A DNA stretch of 64,000 bases from Pycnopodia helianthoides. Its lineage: Eukaryota; Echinodermata; Asteroidea; Forcipulatida; Asteriidae. The notes below the pieces were generated by a model. The model did no database searches and was not told the DNA's origin. It saw only the letters and a list, made by a program, of their open reading frames with translations. The stretch lies in assembly GCA_032158295.1 (NCBI GenBank), contig CM063255.1, forward strand, positions 13,358,094 to 13,422,093, written 5' to 3'. The translations under genes and the position numbers were made by a program. This document shows, one piece after another, positions 59,861 through 64,000 of the stretch (its first letter is position 1; each line of letters opens with the position of its first letter).

Positions 59861-62800
59861 GTACAGAAATTGTTTTTAATATTTTGTGACAATTTTCTAG
59901 TTTAATTTATATTTTTTGAAACATTTCTAGTGTTAATTGTCCTACTATCAGCAGGTTATCTTGGGAAACATGCTGATCATAGTAAGACAGTTAATACACT
60001 GTGTCACCTCACTATTCCACCTCAGGAAACCAACCCATACCTCAAAGTGCTACCTAATAAAACCAACACGTACCTCACCATGTCACCTCAGAAAACCAAC
60101 CAATACCTCACTATGCCACCTCAGAAAACCAACCCAAGTTTCACGGTGCCACCTCAGAGTACAAACCCATACCTCATACCTCATTGTGCCACCTCGAAAA
60201 AACAACCTATATATCTCACTGTGCCACCTCAAAAAAACCAACCCGTACCTCACTATGCCACCTCACAAAACCAACCCATACCTCACCATGCCACTTCAGA
60301 AAACCAACCCATACATGTGACTCACTATGCTGCCTCAAAACCCATCCATACATGTACCACACTGTGCCACCTCAAAAAAACAACTTAACCTCACTGTGCC
60401 ACCTCAAAAAACCAACTTAACCTCACTGTGCCACCTCAAAAAACCAACTTAACCTCACTGTGCCACCTCAAAAAACCAACTTAACCTCACTGTGCCATCT
60501 CAGAAAACCAACCTATACATGTACCTCACTACATGTATGTCGCCTCAGAAAACCAATCCATACCTCACTCTGCCACCTCAGAAAACCAACCAATGCCTCA
60601 CTGACCACCTCAGAATACTGAACCATACCTCACTGTGCCACCTCAAAAAACCAACTTAACCTCACTGTGCCACTCAAAAAACCAACTTAACCTCACTGTG
60701 CCACCTCAAAAACCAACTTAACCTCACTGTGCCATCTCAGAAAACCAACCTATACCATGTACCTACATACTTATGTCGCCTCAAAAACCAATCCATACCT
60801 CACTGTGCCACCTCAGAAAACCAACCAATGCCTCACTGACACCTCAGAAAACTGAACCATACCTCACTGTGCCACCTCATAAAACCAACCCATCTCCCCT
60901 CATAATGAAGCAAACCCATACCAAGAATTGGTGGAAATACTGATGTAGGTGCTTCAATGAGAGTGGTAAACTGGAGAAGCCATCAGCTGTGCTAAATTGC
61001 AGAGGATTTTGGGCCACTGTAGTTTGGTAGATTAGGGTTCTCACACTTGGTCAAATTCTGTAGTGGCAATTTGCAGCACTGATTGATCAAAAATACATAG
61101 CATGTATAAATACGATGTGGTATGGGTAGTTGACTGTTGTATGCACTATGCAGTACTTACATGTATTGGAGATTTTGTGGAAAGTTGGAGGATCCACAAA
61201 AACAGATTTTCCCCAGCGCTTTGTATACAAAGCGCTGGGGAAAATCACTTATAGACAATGTTAGCCATGATTATGAGGTCACATGTTTACAAAAGAGCCA
61301 GAGACCCTTCACTTCCTGTGAGCTTGATTTGTAGACCTACCACAGTTCAATGGAAGAAAACAAATAGTGAAGATTGTAATGTGCATACGGACAACTTGCC
61401 ATTAATTTACTCGAAGCTAGTTCAACTGATTTCTATAAAACATTGTCATGTGAAAATTATGATACAAAGCGTAAAAAAAATTTGAATTCACAATTGCTGA
61501 AATAGCGCCCTCACTTAGGTCAAAGGAAGAGAGTTGTGGGTGGTGCATACACACACATTGTTACTTTTCCATTGTTTGACTTCAGTCATGGAGGTGCAAG
61601 GTTGTCTATCAAGTGCTTTATGTTGGTGAAGGGCACACAAATAACCACCTGTGCAAGAATGACATCACTTTAGTACTACACCTATGTTTTCTCTCTAGTG
61701 GATAACACCAAGTCAATCTCTAACGCAGTTTGTTGAAGAAGAATACTTCCTACCACCACCCCAGGTGTATGAGCTTCAACGGCTCTGTCATTTCCAAACA
61801 CTTTCAGAGTTATTCAGTTTTAGTCAACAGAGGGCGCTGTTAGGGAATCTGCAGTATCTCCCAGTGAGGATGAATTGCACCGATGGTGTAGTCTCACTCC
61901 TACCAGGTTGGTACCCTTTTTGTTGTTGTATGAGATCAAAGCTGAGTGACATTAATACTCCCGGACATTCCACTGTGTAGCATCCACAGGTATGCATTCA
62001 CCGTGCTTTGACATTTTTTCCCCCTGTACAGAGAGGAACAAAAAATTACTGGAATTTTGCTCCAAATCTCCCTTTTCCCAGGGGTTATTGTGAAATCCCT
62101 GATTCCAGACCTTTGTCTTAAAAAAAACACAAGGATTACGAGAGATCGATAGGCTGCCATTGTTTATTATTGTATTTGGCATGGAAAGTAGGTAAATGTT
62201 ATTTTGCATCTGGCTAGAAAAGTCATATGGATAAAATATAGAGAGACGTCTTGATGAAGTCACCAATTGTCTGCTTTGGCTGTGAAAGTTTGATTTGTGG
62301 AAGTTCTTTTTATTTGTTGGCGACCTGGTTTGATCCGACTCCCTGTCCAAACCAGAAGTTCAAATAGATACATGGACCTTTCCATTGCAACTTACAGCCT
62401 GAAATTTTGCCAACCAGGGTTGGAAAACTATGGGAAGCCACAAATGCAAAGTAAAAACAGCCATAGTTTGTAGCAATGTTACAGAAACATTAAAAAATAC
62501 TTTTGAATTTGTTGGAAACAAAGCAACCAATCATGGGATGTCTTCCTTTGTATTTGAAAGTTTGCAGAAGTGTTGAATTTGATCACATTATCTGTCAACA
62601 CGACTGAATGTTTAGCTAACATTCCTCTGTTCATGCCAGCCATCGGGGTTTGTTGATCAACGATGGAAAGGTCCATTATTCCTCCTACTGTCAGTGACTC
62701 TTGGCAACATTTTCCAGTGAGCTGACCAACCATTTGAAACCATTCGACTGCCAAGGTTGTGTACGGTGGCACAACTGTGCACAGAACTAACTGTGTACAT

Positions 62801-63445
62801 GCATTCCCTCATGGTATCATATTTCAGGCTGGCATAGTTTATCTATCATTCAAAACCACTTGAATGGTATTGAATGGTCAGACAGCAAGAGGGTTATAAA
62901 GCTTTATGTTTAAGTGGGTTTTATGTCCATACTTTCATTTTGTAAATCTGTTTAATTTAACTGTTAATACTTACCTGCTATTCACACAACCCTAACACAT
63001 AGTGTTTGTAGATCCACAAACACTACATGTCTAGTTTCTCACTATTTGCTTATGACTGAGCTTAAAACTTTCACAGGTTTGTCATGTTATACATAATGGA
63101 TCACACTTATATATAATGGGTCACATAAAGTGTGCATACTGTTTTTTGACAATTACCAGTGCTTTACCCCTCATCTTTAACTAGTATTTCATTTGCATCC
63201 TTACAGGAGATTGTCTGTATCCAAAGAAGCCAGTCTTTGAAACTGCTAAAGAAGAAAACATTTTGAAACTAGATGAGTCGGTACAAGAAAACACTGACCT
63301 GAACTCCAATCAGCTCAACCGGATGAATTTTGCATTAGGTAGTGTACCAATGTGCCGCTCTGTGTGTAGTGTAACACTTCCAAATGGGCACCGTTCACCA
63401 TTACCGCTTGATCAATGTATTGATTCAATCAAATCAAAATTATAA
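59120..63445 (+). CDS. NUDT19: NUDT19-like peroxisomal Nudix hydrolase, three exons
   Basis: A homologue of animal NUDT19, which cleaves CoA and acyl-CoA into 3',5'-ADP and (acyl-)phosphopantetheine in peroxisomes. Exons 59,120-59,860, 61,699-61,906 and 63,207-63,445 join in frame to 395 residues (NUDT19 is usually a little shorter). The Nudix fold starts WKEAATCILAA, continues GAQVFPGGGIDEADF (62-76) and reaches the split Nudix box RETFEESGILL (129-139), with the long insert between G and RExxEE that is specific to this subfamily. Exon 2 carries the typical EYFLPPPQVYEL and LLPG. The protein ends SIKSKL: the SKL tripeptide is a strong PTS1 peroxisome signal. Intron phases 0 and 1, donors GTACAG and GTTGGT. 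The start Met directly precedes the fold, as in relatives. Confidence 0.93.
60000..60900 (+). repeat. 32-33-bp minisatellite in NUDT19-like intron 1
   Basis: About 25 copies of a unit built on CCACCTCAGAAAACCAACC and TACCTCACTGTG. A sub-block repeats the variant CAACTTAACCTCACTGTG exactly, first near 60,370-60,490 and again near 60,650-60,730, so a larger piece has been duplicated. Open frames rich in Pro, Thr and His across it are not genes. Confidence 0.92.
61699..61906 (+). CDS. NUDT19: NUDT19-like exon 2
   Basis: 208 bp encoding WITPSQSLTQFVEEEYFLPP and onward to VVSLLPG, with the last Gly codon split after its first base. Acceptor CTCTCTAG. The WxxPSE..F and PPPQxYE motifs identify the family. 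Confidence 0.93.
61962..62200 (+). repeat. Dispersed intron repeat family, copy e
   Basis: Carries CCCGGACATTCCACTGTGT, TATGCATTCACCGTG, TTACTGGAATTTTG, AAATCTCCCTTTTC, GATTCCAGACCTTTGTC and AGGCTGCCATTGTTTAT in the same order as copy b in the P450 intron. Lies just after exon 2. Confidence 0.65.
63207..63445 (+). CDS. NUDT19: NUDT19-like exon 3 with PTS1
   Basis: Completes Gly and reads DCLYPKKPVFETAKEENILK, a variable acidic stretch, then RMNFALGSVPMCRSVCSVTL and PNGHRSPLPL, ending IKSKL and TAA. Acceptor TTACAG. The C-terminal SKL is directly visible in the sequence. Confidence 0.88.
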
Positions 63446-63720
63446 AGATTATGACAATTATAAAGATTTGGGTCCAGTTCTAAAAGGAACCGATGATAGT
63501 GACTCAATGTTTCTGACGAGTTGGCTCCAAATTGTTTTTAGCTTTCTCCCCGGACACAATGAGAGCATACTGGTTGAATATCCTGTTGTTACACCTCAAT
63601 GTTTCTGATCAGATTGTATTCAGCTTTCCCCTGAAGAGAAGCAGACTACTGATTGGAACGTTGAGTTGTTACACCACTAGCTCTTTTTAGAAACACAACT
63701 CACAGAGATTATTTTTCTGT

Positions 63721-64000
63721 ACATGGTGTTATCGCAATCCTTACTAGACTGTATCTCCACCATGCAAAGTTTCAAATCCTACTCATGTACATGGTGTTAC
63801 CACAAACCGTACTAGATTGTAACTCCACCATACAAAGTTTCAAATCCTACTTATGTACATGGTGTTACTGCAAATCTTACTAGATTGCATCTCCACCATA
63901 CAAAGTTTCAAATCCTACTCATGTACATGGTGTTACCACAAACCGTACTAGATTGTAACTCCACCATACAAAGTTTCAAATCCTACTTATGTACATGGTG
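63721..64000 (+). repeat. 68-bp tandem repeat downstream of the Nudix stop
   Basis: The landmark ACATGGTG occurs at 63,721, 63,789, 63,857, 63,925 and 63,993, exactly 68 bp apart. Units contain CTCCACCATACAAAGTTTCA and AATCCTACTTATGTAC. Copies alternate between two variants (ACTCATG and ACTTATG), suggesting a 136-bp dimer. It runs off the window end. Confidence 0.95.

Noticed and set aside
59861..59905. Read-through of Nudix exon 1 to a stop at 59,905
   Set aside because: The donor at 59,861 and the in-frame continuation at 61,699 with conserved NUDT19 motifs show that this is intron.
59930..60420. Three overlapping frames rich in Pro, Thr and His
   Set aside because: They translate the intronic minisatellite in different frames.

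Overview
The window is eukaryotic, from an animal nuclear genome, and most likely from a marine invertebrate deuterostome such as an echinoderm. The supporting signs are split genes with GT-AG introns in consistent phases, a CYP3A-like P450, a NUDT19-like Nudix hydrolase, an endonuclease-RT LINE, a Penelope-like element, many short inverted-repeat transposons and several satellites. The species assignment is inference, because no species-specific marker is present. Bacterial features such as operons, ribosome binding sites and CRISPR arrays do not apply.

There are only two well supported host genes. (1) A CYP3-clan cytochrome P450 lies on the minus strand at 15.44-30.03 kb. Thirteen coding exons join in frame from the proline-rich N-terminal hinge to the stop and give 492 residues. 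Only the short first exon with the membrane anchor was not found. (2) A NUDT19-like acyl-CoA/Nudix hydrolase lies on the plus strand at 59.12-63.45 kb. It has three exons and 395 residues and ends in a peroxisomal SKL signal. A possible third gene is the first exon of a THAP-domain protein at 46.91-46.99 kb (minus).

Layout. 0-5 kb: duplications, MITEs and foldback hairpins. 5.8-8.7 kb: a 22-bp satellite with a 736-bp higher-order duplication, interrupted by a 685-bp CACTA-type element. 9.8-14 kb: a TTAA MITE, a long hairpin, a 300-bp tandem repeat and an 18-bp minisatellite organised in 177-bp higher-order units. 15.4-30 kb: the P450, whose introns hold a piggyBac remnant, SINEs, a LINE remnant and a TTAA MITE. 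31.5-34.4 kb: transposons nested in transposons. 38.5-39.16 kb: three MITEs side by side. 39.17-44.84 kb: a 5.7-kb element with 0.8-0.9-kb terminal inverted repeats, carrying broken ends of an unfamiliar Cys/His-rich protein and a Penelope-like element in its middle. 44.85-50.3 kb: another Penelope fragment, the THAP exon and an 89/104-bp tandem array. 51.1-56.6 kb: a near-perfect 654-bp inverted-repeat element with a 10-bp target duplication, a TTAA MITE, a nearly complete LINE (minus) and a 934-bp hAT-like element. 56.7-58.4 kb: a duplicated hairpin region. 59.1-64 kb: the Nudix gene, with a minisatellite in intron 1 and a 68-bp tandem repeat downstream of its stop.

The most unusual items are the long-TIR element with its unfamiliar protein, the Penelope-like element that ends in an exact animal histone-type 3' stem-loop beside a hammerhead-like core, and the multi-layer transposon nest.
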